Shown one piece after another: positions 1 through 8,090 of a stretch of 31,732 bases of DNA (within the stretch, counting starts at the first letter, position 1; the number at the start of each line of letters is the position of its first letter). The stretch is from Pseudomonadota bacterium (lineage in GTDB: Bacteria > Desulfobacterota > Anaeroferrophillalia > Anaeroferrophillales > Tharpellaceae). The notes beneath the pieces were generated by a model. That model searched no databases, was not told the origin of the DNA, and was given only the letters and a program-made list of their open reading frames with translations. Location: the NCBI GenBank assembly GCA_030641485.1, contig DAOWHJ010000128.1, positions 1 to 31,732 on the forward strand, written 5' to 3'. The translations under genes and the position numbers were made by a program.

Positions 1-216
1 CTCGGTCAAGAGTTCCAGGCCACTCATTTCCGGCATGCGCTGATCACTGATAATCAGAGCAATCTGTTGCTGGGCCAAAACTTCAAGGGCTTGGGCGCCA
101 CTACTGGCAGTTACTACATCCCAGGAAGAACTCGTCAACACGCGGCGCAGAGCATTTAAAACCATTGCCTCATCATCAACCACAAGGATAGTTGGCCGTT
201 GATTATCGAGTTCCAT
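1..216 (-). CDS. Response regulator receiver-domain protein (5' part only)
   Basis: The gene starts at the ATG at 214-216 and runs out of the window, so only about 72 N-terminal residues are visible. They form the first half of a receiver domain: a hydrophobic beta-1 strand followed by VVDDE (the acidic Mg-binding pair) and then LIISDQRMPEMSG, which holds the phospho-acceptor Asp. The output domain lies outside the window and cannot be named. A GGAG sits about 12 nt upstream of the ATG. The preceding receiver-HDOD gene ends only 9 nt upstream, so this is probably the next cistron of the same operon and a target of one of the nearby kinases. Confidence 0.85.
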   Translation of the reverse strand, partial: MELDNQRPTILVVDDEAMVLNALRRVLTSSSWDVVTASSGAQALEVLAQQQIALIISDQRMPEMSGLELLTE

Positions 217-225
217 AATTAATGC

Positions 226-1407
226 CTACTCCGCCACCTGACACTGATCCCGGAAACGACCCGGAATCTCAACCCGATTAAATATTTCCGGATCAAGGGC
301 TTGAACCGGCTCAACCCCGGCCTCAAGTTGGACAATATGATCGGCAACATGAAGTAGAACAATAACTTCCTGGTTGGCTTTGGCTGCCGCCAGAGGGTTA
401 TTATGATACAGAGCCGCCTCAATCATCGGAAGTGGCATATTCCACCAGTTCAAAAGATAGGCTCCGAGCCGGGCATGATCGACCCCTAAAACCTGTTTTT
501 CCAACTCAACCGCAGGAAGCTCAGGGTGCTGTTTTTGTAAGGCGGTTATTTGGGCCAGATCATCCGGAAAAAATTTAAGCATCACCAGGAGACCAACGTT
601 ATGCAAAAGTCCAATCGAAGATACATCCTCAGGCAGTTTTTCATCGTGAATAATGTCATACATCTCACTTACCAGACCATTACAGGCAACTGCATGTTCC
701 CAAATCGAATCGATGGAATAGGGGCCTGGTTCCGAAGCACCAAGGGCCTGAAAAACCGCACTCCCGGCAACAATGTCCTTGAGCGCCATGAGCCCGATAA
801 AAACAGACGCCCTTTTCAGAGAGGCCGTACCACTTTTAAAAAAAGCGGAATTGGCAACCTGGAGCACCTTGGCGGTCATCGCCGGATCATTTTCGATAAC
901 CTCGACAATCTTGTCAAAATCGGCATCAGCATCAATCAGAGCCATCACCTCATGATAAATTTTCGGCAGACTCGGCAACTCACCAACCGTATTGATGACC
1001 TCCATGAGGTTCTTTTTTTTCAAGGTCTCTTCGATTTCAATCAGGTTGTCGACCAACTCAATCAACTCACGGGTACTCCAGGGTTTGGCGAGATAGGTTT
1101 TAGCCGAGCCATCAATTAAGGCCTTATAGACGTAAGTCTCCTCAACAAAGCCACTTAAAATAAGGCGGACAACCTGGGGATATTTCTCCTTAACTTCCTT
1201 AAGAAAAGTATAACCATCCATGCCCGGCATCCGCATATCACTTAAGACCATATCGATCTTGCCCTTACCCGCAGCCAGAATTTTGAGGCCAAGCTCACCG
1301 GAGTCGGCAAAATAGAGTTTATGACCACTCTTGATAAAGGCCCGTCGTAAAGAGCGTAAAACACTCTTCTCATCGTCAACAAAGAGGATACATCTAGGTT
1401 CGGTCAT
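226..1407 (-). CDS. Response regulator with HDOD output domain
   Basis: This 393-residue cytoplasmic protein starts with a receiver domain (about 5-122): FVDDE acidic pair, phospho-acceptor Asp57 in LSDMRMPG, Ser85, and Lys108 in AKPW. After a short helical linker comes an HDOD domain (about 138-340) with the typical opening INTVGELPSLP and the NDPAMTAKVLQVANSA segment. HDOD domains resemble HD hydrolases but usually lack the metal-binding HD pair, and act in signalling or regulation rather than as proven phosphodiesterases. The gene begins 2 nt after the stop of the PhnD-like kinase gene, which suggests translational coupling and makes that kinase the likely partner. The exact output is unknown. 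Confidence 0.93.
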   Translation of the reverse strand: MTEPRCILFVDDEKSVLRSLRRAFIKSGHKLYFADSGELGLKILAAGKGKIDMVLSDMRMPGMDGYTFLKEVKEKYPQVVRLILSGFVEETYVYKALIDGSAKTYLAKPWSTRELIELVDNLIEIEETLKKKNLMEVINTVGELPSLPKIYHEVMALIDADADFDKIVEVIENDPAMTAKVLQVANSAFFKSGTASLKRASVFIGLMALKDIVAGSAVFQALGASEPGPYSIDSIWEHAVACNGLVSEMYDIIHDEKLPEDVSSIGLLHNVGLLVMLKFFPDDLAQITALQKQHPELPAVELEKQVLGVDHARLGAYLLNWWNMPLPMIEAALYHNNPLAAAKANQEVIVLLHVADHIVQLEAGVEPVQALDPEIFNRVEIPGRFRDQCQVAE

Positions 1408-1409
1408 AG

Positions 1410-4118
1410 TTATTTTTCCTCTTTCACAGAATTTAGGCGCTGGCGCGGCAGACTAACAGTAAAAGTTGTCCCCTCGCCACAAACTGATTCTACAATAAGT
1501 TTTCCGTTATGTTTATTCGTGACAATATCATACGAAATATTTAAACCTAAACCCGTACCTTTACCGACCGGTTTAGTTGTGAAAAAGGGGTCAAAAATAC
1601 GCTCCAGGTTCTCCGGCTTAATGCCGGGACCATCATCGCTAATTTTACAGCGCACCCACGCTTCATCATGGTCGGTATGGATCGTAATCTGCCCAAGCTC
1701 CTGGCGTTCCTGCTCCTTAATTGCCTGGGCCGCATTAATTATTAGGTTTAAAATAACCTGGTTGACCTCTCCGCCAGAAGCCATCACATCGGGCAATTCT
1801 GGATCGAGTTTAAGATCGATCTCGGCACTGTATTTATATTCATTGCGGGCGACAACAATAGTGGTCTCGATCGCCCGGTTAAAACTAAAACTCTCCGTGG
1901 CATCCAGCTGATCGATGCGAGAAAATTCACGCAGTTTGGTAACAATCGAAGTAATACGTTCAAACCCATCCCTCGATTCAGTAAACAGATCGTCAAGATC
2001 TTCCAAAATAAACTCAATCTGGAGATCCTCTTCAAGCTCCGTGGTCTGAGCCAGAGCCGCAGCACCACTCTCAGGCAATTGGGCCGCAAGTTCAGTCACG
2101 GTTGTACGGTAGAGTTCCAACAGTTCGACAAAATTTTTAATATAGCCGGTGATACTTTCAAAATTGCTAGCGACAAAACCGATCGGCGTATTAAGCTCAT
2201 GGGCGACACCGGCCGCTAACTGGCCGACCGCTTCAAGACGCTGAGAGGTTCTAAGTTGAACCTGAATTGCCTTCTCCTGAGTAATATCCCGTTTAACTGC
2301 CGCGAGAGAGATAATCTCGCCCACCTCATCACGAATAGGGAAAATAACCGCATCTTCATCAAACAATGTCCCATCCTGACGTCTATTGGCAAAAGTACCA
2401 CGCCAGGTATCGCCTCTAGCCAGCGTCTCCCAGAGATTCTTATAAAAACTCTCATCCTGACGACCACTCTTTAGGACTGAAGGGTTTTTACCGATTGCCT
2501 CAGACATCATATAACCGGTAACCTTCTCAAAGGCCGGGTTGACGTACTGAATTATCCCCTCAATATCGGTAACCACAATACTCTCAGCCGCCTGTTCAAT
2601 CACAGCACTTAGCTGAGCCATGCGCTGCACCATAAACTTATGCCGGGTAAGATCGTTAATCACCCCGATCAGACCAGCCGGACGCCGATCAGGTTCACGG
2701 TAGACACTGACTTTAAGCTCAAGCGAACTCATGGTCCCACCCCCACTCTCAATCTCAACCTCACGGGTGCGCACCCCGCCACTGAGAAAGAGTTTACGAT
2801 CATCCTTATGGACCACCAGCAAATCACCCGCCACCGGAAAATCAGTCCCCGATTTACCGCGCAATTCCTTTCGACTAAAACCGGCAATTTTTTCGAAAGC
2901 CTTATTGCAACCCCGATAGTCACCCTGACGATCAAGATAAAAAACCGGCATCGGGATCGCATTCAATAACTCCTGGGCCATATATCCACGCGCCTGGGCT
3001 TGCTCTTCAGCAAGATGGAGATCGACTATCGTCTTTTTTTGCTTCCGCTGCAGCACCCGAACCCGTTTATTAACAATAGCAAGGCCCACAACTGCGGCCA
3101 CAACCAGTAGAGCCAAAATAATTAGAGCTATAATAAAATAGTAGTACTGCCGCCACACTTTAACCAGGCTGACCTCTCCCAAGTGTTCATAGGGTGGCAA
3201 TTTCATGGTCTTCAACAGCTCCCGTACCGGTCGGTAACTCAAGGGTGTCGTCCAGCCACCAGTGCGAGTTTTGCTGGAGACCGCATCGGTCGGGCCGAGG
3301 AACAACAGAGCCATAGCCACCCGATTGGCAAGATAATTATTAACCCGAAACAACTTGGCCAGTGGCCATTCAGGATAAGCCCTGGTCGTATGCACGAAAG
3401 GCAGGTGCACGGTCCCACCGCCATGATCATGGATTACGGCAAGCTTTGCACTGTCAATCAACACCTCCTGAGCCATTCTTTCCAGAATACCGGTACGCAC
3501 AGTACCAAAATCAGCCCGGCCGGCCAGAACCTCGTAAACAACATTATCGTTGGTCCCAGCAAAGCTCAGGTCAAAATCTTTCTCGGGCAAGATGCCACGC
3601 TCGTCTAACTCTAACAACAGTGAGCGCCACCCGCCAAATGAATTGGGGCTGACAGCCGCAAGACTGTGTCCCTTAAGAACCTCCAGGTCATTTTTGTAAG
3701 CATCTTTGGCCAAGTGGAACAAAACCCCACCAAACTCGCTGACATAACGGCCGGCCTCTTTTTGGACCATGGTTAAGATACGTGAGACTTTATATTTTAC
3801 CTCAAGATTGATATAGATCGAGGGGTTTGAGAGAATAAAATCGACCCGTTCTTCGGCAACCGCAGCTTCAACCTGACCGAAAGGCAGAGCCACGACATGA
3901 AAACGTTTTTCACTGATCTGTTCACCGAGATAGTCTGCCAAGGGCTGCCAACGTTCAAGACAGTTTGCAACACCACGATGAGCCAGAACCCCAATAAAGA
4001 CATCCCGGGGCCCATCATTAAGGTTTTCAACAGCCCGGGCCGGGGGTACTACCAAAGCGAACATAAGAAAAATAAGCGCCGCATAAATAATTTCACAGAA
4101 CCGAATTCTCATCCCCAT
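1410..4118 (-). CDS. Sensor histidine kinase with PhnD-like periplasmic domain and two PAS domains
   Basis: The 902 residues read in order as: signal peptide/first membrane helix (about 6-29, ending PPARA); a periplasmic PhnD-like phosphate/phosphonate-binding domain (about 38-305, opening with VFIGVLAHRG); a membrane helix (about 325-349); a linker; PAS1 (about 383-495); PAS2 (about 501-617); a dimerisation/phospho-acceptor helix with His640 in GVAHELNTP; and a HATPase domain (about 740-892) with NLIINAAQA, DDGPGIKP and GKGTGLGLN. Substrate-binding-protein folds fused to kinases normally sense a small ligand outside the cell. The ligand is not evident here; phosphonate or another oxyanion is only a guess from the fold. 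The next gene (receiver-HDOD) follows after 2 nt. ATGs at 4116 and 4110 are equivalent start choices. Confidence 0.93.
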   Translation of the reverse strand: MGMRIRFCEIIYAALIFLMFALVVPPARAVENLNDGPRDVFIGVLAHRGVANCLERWQPLADYLGEQISEKRFHVVALPFGQVEAAVAEERVDFILSNPSIYINLEVKYKVSRILTMVQKEAGRYVSEFGGVLFHLAKDAYKNDLEVLKGHSLAAVSPNSFGGWRSLLLELDERGILPEKDFDLSFAGTNDNVVYEVLAGRADFGTVRTGILERMAQEVLIDSAKLAVIHDHGGGTVHLPFVHTTRAYPEWPLAKLFRVNNYLANRVAMALLFLGPTDAVSSKTRTGGWTTPLSYRPVRELLKTMKLPPYEHLGEVSLVKVWRQYYYFIIALIILALLVVAAVVGLAIVNKRVRVLQRKQKKTIVDLHLAEEQAQARGYMAQELLNAIPMPVFYLDRQGDYRGCNKAFEKIAGFSRKELRGKSGTDFPVAGDLLVVHKDDRKLFLSGGVRTREVEIESGGGTMSSLELKVSVYREPDRRPAGLIGVINDLTRHKFMVQRMAQLSAVIEQAAESIVVTDIEGIIQYVNPAFEKVTGYMMSEAIGKNPSVLKSGRQDESFYKNLWETLARGDTWRGTFANRRQDGTLFDEDAVIFPIRDEVGEIISLAAVKRDITQEKAIQVQLRTSQRLEAVGQLAAGVAHELNTPIGFVASNFESITGYIKNFVELLELYRTTVTELAAQLPESGAAALAQTTELEEDLQIEFILEDLDDLFTESRDGFERITSIVTKLREFSRIDQLDATESFSFNRAIETTIVVARNEYKYSAEIDLKLDPELPDVMASGGEVNQVILNLIINAAQAIKEQERQELGQITIHTDHDEAWVRCKISDDGPGIKPENLERIFDPFFTTKPVGKGTGLGLNISYDIVTNKHNGKLIVESVCGEGTTFTVSLPRQRLNSVKEEK

Positions 4119-4158
4119 ATCCTCATAAATAGAACGATAAGTGCACCATAACAGAAAT

Positions 4159-4530
4159 TTAATCTGGGTGCATCATAAGCATTTTCTCAACCACCCCGTA
4201 AACGCCACTCATATTACTATCAATAAAAGTTAGGTAACGGGGCCGTAACCGATGGCCCTTGGCAACCGTAAGCTGATCTCTCTGAGGCAGGATCAAAATA
4301 AGCCGGACATCATCAAAGGTTTCCTGCACGAGCAGCAACTCCTCCAATTCACGCAAGGTTTCTACGAAAAGAATAACTATATCTTTACTTTTCAATGATA
4401 GAGCAAGGCTTGAAAGCATCTCCGAAATATTCGCGAAACTTTTCAAGCAATCTGGGCCAAGCTGCTTGAGTACCAGCAATCTAAATTTGCTTCCGGCCTC
4501 ATGTTGACCTGAATACAGATACACCTTCAT
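4159..4530 (-). CDS. Small uncharacterised protein in signalling cluster
   Basis: This 123-residue soluble protein is not one I can assign to a family. It has no signal peptide or membrane helix. The pattern of hydrophobic strands (KVYLYSG, DIVILFVE, VRLILILP, RYLTFID) alternating with helices resembles a receiver-like Rossmann fold, but the acidic pair and phospho-acceptor Asp of a true receiver are not visible. It begins MKVYLYSGQHEAGSKFRLL, and a GGGG stretch lies about 9 nt before the ATG. It is first in a likely operon with the PhnD-like kinase (40 nt gap) and the receiver-HDOD gene, which suggests a role as a pseudo-receiver or adaptor. That role is inference only. Confidence 0.7.
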   Translation of the reverse strand: MKVYLYSGQHEAGSKFRLLVLKQLGPDCLKSFANISEMLSSLALSLKSKDIVILFVETLRELEELLLVQETFDDVRLILILPQRDQLTVAKGHRLRPRYLTFIDSNMSGVYGVVEKMLMMHPD

Positions 4531-4829
4531 AAAAAATTACCCCATTGACAGAGTCATGATGAGACTTCTCACCATAAACTGATCGCAACTATTGTACCGT
4601 ATCTAAATCTTTGACCGAAATCGCAGGAAACCTAAGGTTGGTAAAGGGAAAGTGGGGAAACGGAAACTTACAATGAGGAGTCGTAATAACGCGTTAATTG
4701 TTCACTAAAATTAACAGTGTCAACTTTCGTGAACAATTTAATATGGAACCGTGTTAACCGTCCAACTAACCCGCATAAACTGGGCCAAGATAGAGCTTTA
4801 TCATAAGCCTTTACAAAACTGGTTACGAA
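4531..4829. other. 299-nt intergenic gap with inverted repeat and diverged TIR-element copy
   Basis: No gene was seen here. Two structures stand out. A perfect 10-bp inverted repeat, AATTGTTCAC (4696-4705) and GTGAACAATT (4729-4738), has a 23-nt spacer and could be an operator or a stem-loop. Next to it, 4766-4780 (CTAACCCGCATAAAC) is identical to 13683-13697 inside a short terminal-inverted-repeat element, with looser similarity continuing to about 4827, so this is probably a decayed copy. On the minus strand TACAAT (4591-4596) could be a -10 box for the 4530 gene, but no good -35 accompanies it. Confidence 0.5.
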
Positions 4830-6230
4830 TCACTCAAGCAGTTCATATTTTTTTAGCAACTGATATAAACGAGTTCGGGAGAGAGCTGCCATGTTACTTG
4901 CAGTTGAGATGTTGCCATGGGCTTGAAGTAAGGCTTTATTAAGATACTCTTTTTCACATTCATCTTTATATTCCCGCCAGGTTGGCAATTCGGCTGTCGG
5001 GTTTATTGAATCCTGGCTGGCGCCTGAATGGGGTTTCCCCTTAACCAGCCTGCGGGCTTGATTGATACGAATGACTTCGGGGAGGTAATATGAAAAAAGC
5101 GTGGGCGAATTGGCGGCTCTGGCATAGGCTTGTTCCAAAGCTTGGGATAATTCACGAATATTGCCAGGCCAATCATACGCGACTAAAGTGCTCAAAAAGT
5201 TTGGGCCCAGACCTTTGCTCTCAGTCTGGCCATAACGACGATAAAACTTATCCATAAAATAAGTAACCAGCTCCTTTATATCTTCAACTCTTTCCCGCAA
5301 AGGAGGCAGGTCAATGGAAAACGCCTGGAGACGGAAAAGCAGATCCTTCCTGAAGGTTCCAGCCTTAACCATCTCCTCAAGATTTTGATTAGTGGCCGAC
5401 ACCAGGCGAAAATCACTGAATATCTCCTGAGTTGCACCGACGGGGCGGTAGCTGCGCTCTTGCAGCACCCGGAGAAATGATTTTTGTGTATTTAAAGGAA
5501 GTTCTCCAACTTCATCAAGAAAAAGAGTACCGCCATCGGCCTGCTTAACCAGACCATCCGCTGCCTTGTCAGCCCCGGTAAAGGCACCTTTCACATGCCC
5601 GAAAAGGGTACTTTCAATCAAAGTTTCAGGTAGAGATGCACAGTCGACAACAACAAAATTATTGGCTGCCTGGCAACTATTTACATGAATTGCGCGCGCG
5701 AAAACCTCCTTGCCGGTGCCAGTTTCACCGGAGATATGGACACTTATATCACTAACAGAGGCTTGAGCAAGGAGATCGAGACAGTAAGAAATTTCTCGAC
5801 CACTACCAATAATGTTCTGCCGTTTCAGCTGTAACGGCACCATTTGGGCCCGCTTTTTTTCCCGCCGGTATTGCAGTGCCCGATTAAGATGCAGGCCAAT
5901 CTCATTAATAATATCCGGTTTTTCAACATAGCCCCAGGCCCCGTTTTTTATGGCTTTTTCAGCTCCATCAGGGTCGCCTTGTCCTGTAATGATGATTACT
6001 TCGGGAGATGATGGAGTTTTCTTGAATTTTGCCAGAAACTCCAAACCGTCACCATCCGGCATCTCTACATCGAGAAAAATCACATCAAAAAAATCTGTGG
6101 TGGCCTTATCCAACCCCTCAAGCAAAGTACAGGCGCTAAATGTATCATACCCCTGGCGCTGCATCCGTCGAGTAAGCATCCGACATAACCTCTCATCGTC
6201 ATCAACAATCAGAATTTTATCCATTGTCAA
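4830..6230 (-). CDS. NtrC-family sigma-54-dependent response regulator
   Basis: The 466 residues contain a receiver (about 4-120; VDDDE, Asp54 in FLDVEMPDG, Lys104 in EKP), a sigma-54 AAA+ domain (about 140-370; Walker A GETGTGKE at 168-175, the sigma-54 contact loop GAFTGA at 215-220, Walker B GGTLFLDEVGE), and a Fis-type helix-turn-helix at the C-terminus (ISTASNMAALSRTRLYQLL). Such proteins activate RpoN-dependent promoters when phosphorylated. The start is ambiguous. A TTG at 6228-6230 has GAGGA 5 nt upstream, while the ATG at 6222-6224 gives the family-typical MDKILIVDDD start with an 11-nt spacing. It follows a kinase-receiver hybrid after 26 nt, its likely partner. No clear TGGCAC-N5-TTGCA promoter was found in the window. 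Confidence 0.95.
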   Translation of the reverse strand: MTMDKILIVDDDERLCRMLTRRMQRQGYDTFSACTLLEGLDKATTDFFDVIFLDVEMPDGDGLEFLAKFKKTPSSPEVIIITGQGDPDGAEKAIKNGAWGYVEKPDIINEIGLHLNRALQYRREKKRAQMVPLQLKRQNIIGSGREISYCLDLLAQASVSDISVHISGETGTGKEVFARAIHVNSCQAANNFVVVDCASLPETLIESTLFGHVKGAFTGADKAADGLVKQADGGTLFLDEVGELPLNTQKSFLRVLQERSYRPVGATQEIFSDFRLVSATNQNLEEMVKAGTFRKDLLFRLQAFSIDLPPLRERVEDIKELVTYFMDKFYRRYGQTESKGLGPNFLSTLVAYDWPGNIRELSQALEQAYARAANSPTLFSYYLPEVIRINQARRLVKGKPHSGASQDSINPTAELPTWREYKDECEKEYLNKALLQAHGNISTASNMAALSRTRLYQLLKKYELLE

Positions 6231-6256
6231 CCATTTCCTCTACTGTCTCTATACCC

Positions 6257-7915
6257 CTATTTATCCAGGAGCTGGCGCATGCGACTGAAAATCTCACTAA
6301 ATCGATATGGTTTATTGATCAGATCTCCCCTGACCAAAATATCATTATGGATACTATCATCTAAATATCCTGAGGCAAAGAGGATGGCCACATCAGGATA
6401 GATCTCCTTGATCTTTTCACTGAGCTCTTTACCACCCATTACCGGCATAACCACATCGGTAAACAGCAAATCAATGCTGCCATTATGATTTTTGGCTTTT
6501 TCAAGAGCCGCCAGGCCGTCGACTGCGACAATCACTTCATAGCCTTTCTGCCTGAGTTTACGGCTAACTACCTCTCTGATCTTATCATTATCTTCGGCGA
6601 AAAGTACCACTTCTGATCCGCCAGAAGATAGTTCAGTGCTCACACCGGCCTCCCGGTCATCCCCACTGCTTTCATCAATAATTGGCCAATATATTTTGAA
6701 TGTGGTACCTGAACCGAGTTTGCTGAAGACATCAATAGTCGCGTTGTTCTGTTTAACTATGCCATAGACCGTCGCCAACCCCATACCCGTTCCTTTACCC
6801 ACGGCCTTAGTCGTGTAAAACGGCTCAAAGATATGGCCTGAAACTTCCTTACTCATCCCACAGCCATTATCGGAAAACTCCAAAAGTAGGTGCGGAGCGG
6901 AAGCACTTCCTTCAGGCCTTAAGGAAAAATCTTTACCCAGAAAAACCTCAGAAGTGGAAAGTTTTATAACTTTGTTATCAACTTCGGGATGATTTCTCAG
7001 TGCATCCCGAGCATTAACCACCACATTGACAATGATCTGATTCAATTGGCCGGGATCAGCAAAAATCTTCCCAACCTGAGCATCCAGTGAAGTTTCCAGA
7101 CGAATATCTTCACCAATCAAACGTCCCAACATCTTCCCCATAGTCTCAAGTAAACTGTTTATACTAACAGCTTTAGGCAGAATTTTCTGACTCCGACTAA
7201 AAGCCAGGAGCTGCTTGGTAAGATTGGCTGCCTGTTCCCCTGAGTCAAGTATTTCCTGGACATCATGCCAAGCGTCACTGCCCTCATCCAAATTTTCCAA
7301 GGCCATTTTCGAATAGCCATAGATGGAGGTGAGAATATTATTAAAATCGTGGGCGATGCCTCCGGCCAAGTTACCGATAGACTCCATCTTCTGGGACTGC
7401 AGGAGTTGAGCTTCAAGTTTTTTGAATTCTGTAATATCCCGGAAAATCTCTAGTTTTGAGATAGTGCCATCGGGATTCAACAAAGGACTGTCAATCAGAT
7501 CATAATCCCTTTGATTCTTTAAAGAATGCCACTGCCAACGAACAGTTTTACCGGCAAAGACATCAGTCGCCTTGCACCAGGGACAGACTTCTGTGCGATC
7601 ATGGAAATATTCATAACATTTACGAGTCTCATAAGCACCGAAATCTTTTATCAGTACAGGATTTACATATTGAATATCATACTCCTGAGTAACAATATAA
7701 ACACCATCCTCCATAGCCTCAAAAATGTTCTTCAGGTTATCTCTTTCAACCCGCAATGCATCTTCATCATAAAGGGCTCTGTATCTCACTTCGCTCTCTT
7801 TGAGAGCTGCCTCAGTCGCTCTGCGCATCTCAATTTCTTTAATCAGTTCCTGAGATTGGACCTCCAACCTCTGTTGCAACTGGGAGATATTGGCATGCAT
7901 GTAGTCACAATTCAT
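6257..7915 (-). CDS. PAS-domain hybrid histidine kinase with C-terminal receiver
   Basis: This 552-residue soluble protein starts with a coiled coil (about 8-48). A PAS domain follows (about 58-165) carrying three cysteines, Cys100 and the CPWC pair at 111-114, ahead of a GKTVRWQW segment. This Cys-bearing PAS subtype recurs in Desulfobacterota kinases. Next are the H-box with His189 (GGIAHDFNN), a HATPase domain (about 265-415) with SDNGCGM and GKGTGMGLA, and a C-terminal receiver (about 435-552; FAEDND, TDVVMP, NKPYRF). The cysteines could bind a metal or sense redox state, but this is inference. It lies 26 nt upstream of the NtrC-type regulator gene, so the pair is probably cotranscribed and functionally linked. 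Confidence 0.93.
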   Translation of the reverse strand: MNCDYMHANISQLQQRLEVQSQELIKEIEMRRATEAALKESEVRYRALYDEDALRVERDNLKNIFEAMEDGVYIVTQEYDIQYVNPVLIKDFGAYETRKCYEYFHDRTEVCPWCKATDVFAGKTVRWQWHSLKNQRDYDLIDSPLLNPDGTISKLEIFRDITEFKKLEAQLLQSQKMESIGNLAGGIAHDFNNILTSIYGYSKMALENLDEGSDAWHDVQEILDSGEQAANLTKQLLAFSRSQKILPKAVSINSLLETMGKMLGRLIGEDIRLETSLDAQVGKIFADPGQLNQIIVNVVVNARDALRNHPEVDNKVIKLSTSEVFLGKDFSLRPEGSASAPHLLLEFSDNGCGMSKEVSGHIFEPFYTTKAVGKGTGMGLATVYGIVKQNNATIDVFSKLGSGTTFKIYWPIIDESSGDDREAGVSTELSSGGSEVVLFAEDNDKIREVVSRKLRQKGYEVIVAVDGLAALEKAKNHNGSIDLLFTDVVMPVMGGKELSEKIKEIYPDVAILFASGYLDDSIHNDILVRGDLINKPYRFSEIFSRMRQLLDK

Positions 7916-7963
7916 TTAACTTTACTCCCAGTCAAATCTGCCTAAGTCTACAGGGTACCTTGC

Positions 7964-8090
7964 TCAGTTTCTTACAGCTTTAGCCACAGTTTCCAGCAGC
8001 TCTTGCCCTTGAAATGGTTTAATCATCGCGGCAGAAAAACAATGCCCTTCAATTGAATAGATTTTATAAAACTGGTTCTTTTTTTCATGA
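7964..8090 (-). pseudogene. Remnant resembling a receiver-domain C-terminus
   Basis: Downstream of the receiver-kinase gene, in a different frame, the minus strand encodes a short segment ending AAMIKPFQGQELLETVAKAV and a stop near 7964. This resembles the last strand and helix of a receiver domain: the conserved Lys-Pro-Phe followed by an amphipathic helix. The rest of such a domain is missing, and no convincing start codon with a ribosome site precedes it. The simplest reading is that the neighbouring kinase, or a separate regulator, once carried a receiver that was mostly deleted. The match is short, so chance resemblance is possible. Confidence 0.35.

Noticed and set aside
550..1119. A 189-residue plus-strand frame
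   Set aside because: It is antisense to the clear receiver-HDOD gene and shows no domain of its own.
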